A DNA stretch of 14,943 bases from an uncultured Cloacibacillus sp. (GTDB taxonomy: Bacteria; Synergistota; Synergistia; Synergistales; Synergistaceae), in the NCBI GenBank assembly GCA_934511335.1, contig CAKSWL010000022.1, positions 1 through 14,943 of the forward strand, in the 5' to 3' direction. Made by a program: the position numbers and the translations under genes. The notes beneath the pieces are model-generated. The model had not been told where the DNA came from. It ran no database searches and saw nothing but the letters and a program-made list of their open reading frames with translations. Positions 14,914 to 14,943 of the stretch are shown here, in pieces. Within the stretch, counting starts at the first letter, position 1. Each line of letters opens with the position of its first letter.

Positions 14914-14943
14914 CCGCAAAAATGACCGCCTGGCAGAGCTGGG
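14887..14943. other. End of window after ftsZ, no secure gene
   Basis: This 57-base stretch holds the hairpin described for the minus strand. On the plus strand an ATG at 14922 opens a frame (MTAWQSW) that runs off the window, and the same frame is open back to a CTG at 14883. No Shine-Dalgarno precedes the ATG, though AGAGG at 14870-14874 sits 8 bases before the CTG. A following plus-strand gene or a convergent minus-strand gene are both possible. Confidence 0.4.

Noticed and set aside
13795..14919. Long minus-strand open frame opposite ftsZ
   Set aside because: It is an antisense shadow of GC-rich ftsZ codons; the plus-strand frame carries every FtsZ motif and the minus product resembles no family.

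Overview
The window is one uninterrupted, single-strand division and cell wall (dcw) cluster. All twelve recognisable genes lie on the + strand in the canonical order ftsI (3' part only) - murE - murF - mraY - murD - ftsW - murG - murC - murB - ftsQ-like - ftsA - ftsZ. No mobile element, CRISPR array, tRNA, rRNA or insertion sequence is visible.

Organism: the DNA is GC-rich with AT-rich spacers, purine-rich Shine-Dalgarno sequences and frequent GTG/TTG starts. MurE carries the DNPR motif typical of meso-diaminopimelate-adding enzymes, MurB is the short form, and no ddl lies between murB and the ftsQ-like gene. This fits a diderm, DAP-type anaerobe; a member of Synergistota (Cloacibacillus/Synergistes-like) is my best guess. 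That rests on general impression rather than a search, so treat the phylum as tentative.

Layout. 2-1006: transpeptidase domain of FtsI. 1070-2572: murE. 2573-2901: a 329-base gap, the only long non-coding stretch. 2902-8897: murF, mraY, murD, ftsW and murG, tightly packed, with a small spacer and a candidate promoter before murD. 8934-12096: murC, murB and the ftsQ-like gene, with abutting or overlapping ends. 12097-12202: an AT-rich spacer with a promoter candidate. 12203-14886: ftsA and ftsZ. 14887-14943: end of window, no secure gene.

How the genes work together: MurB, MurC, MurD, MurE and MurF build UDP-MurNAc-pentapeptide in the cytoplasm. MraY transfers it to undecaprenyl phosphate (lipid I) and MurG adds GlcNAc (lipid II). 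FtsW polymerises the glycan and FtsI cross-links it at the septum. FtsZ forms the ring, FtsA anchors it to the membrane, and the FtsQ-like protein occupies the FtsQ/DivIB position of the divisome.

Novelty: I found no undescribed system. The points worth a second look are the 329-base murE-murF gap with a C(TTCG)G hairpin, a very divergent FtsQ-like protein, several family-motif substitutions (FtsW, MurE, MraY, MurB), internal promoter candidates, and a possible minus-strand terminator just after ftsZ.
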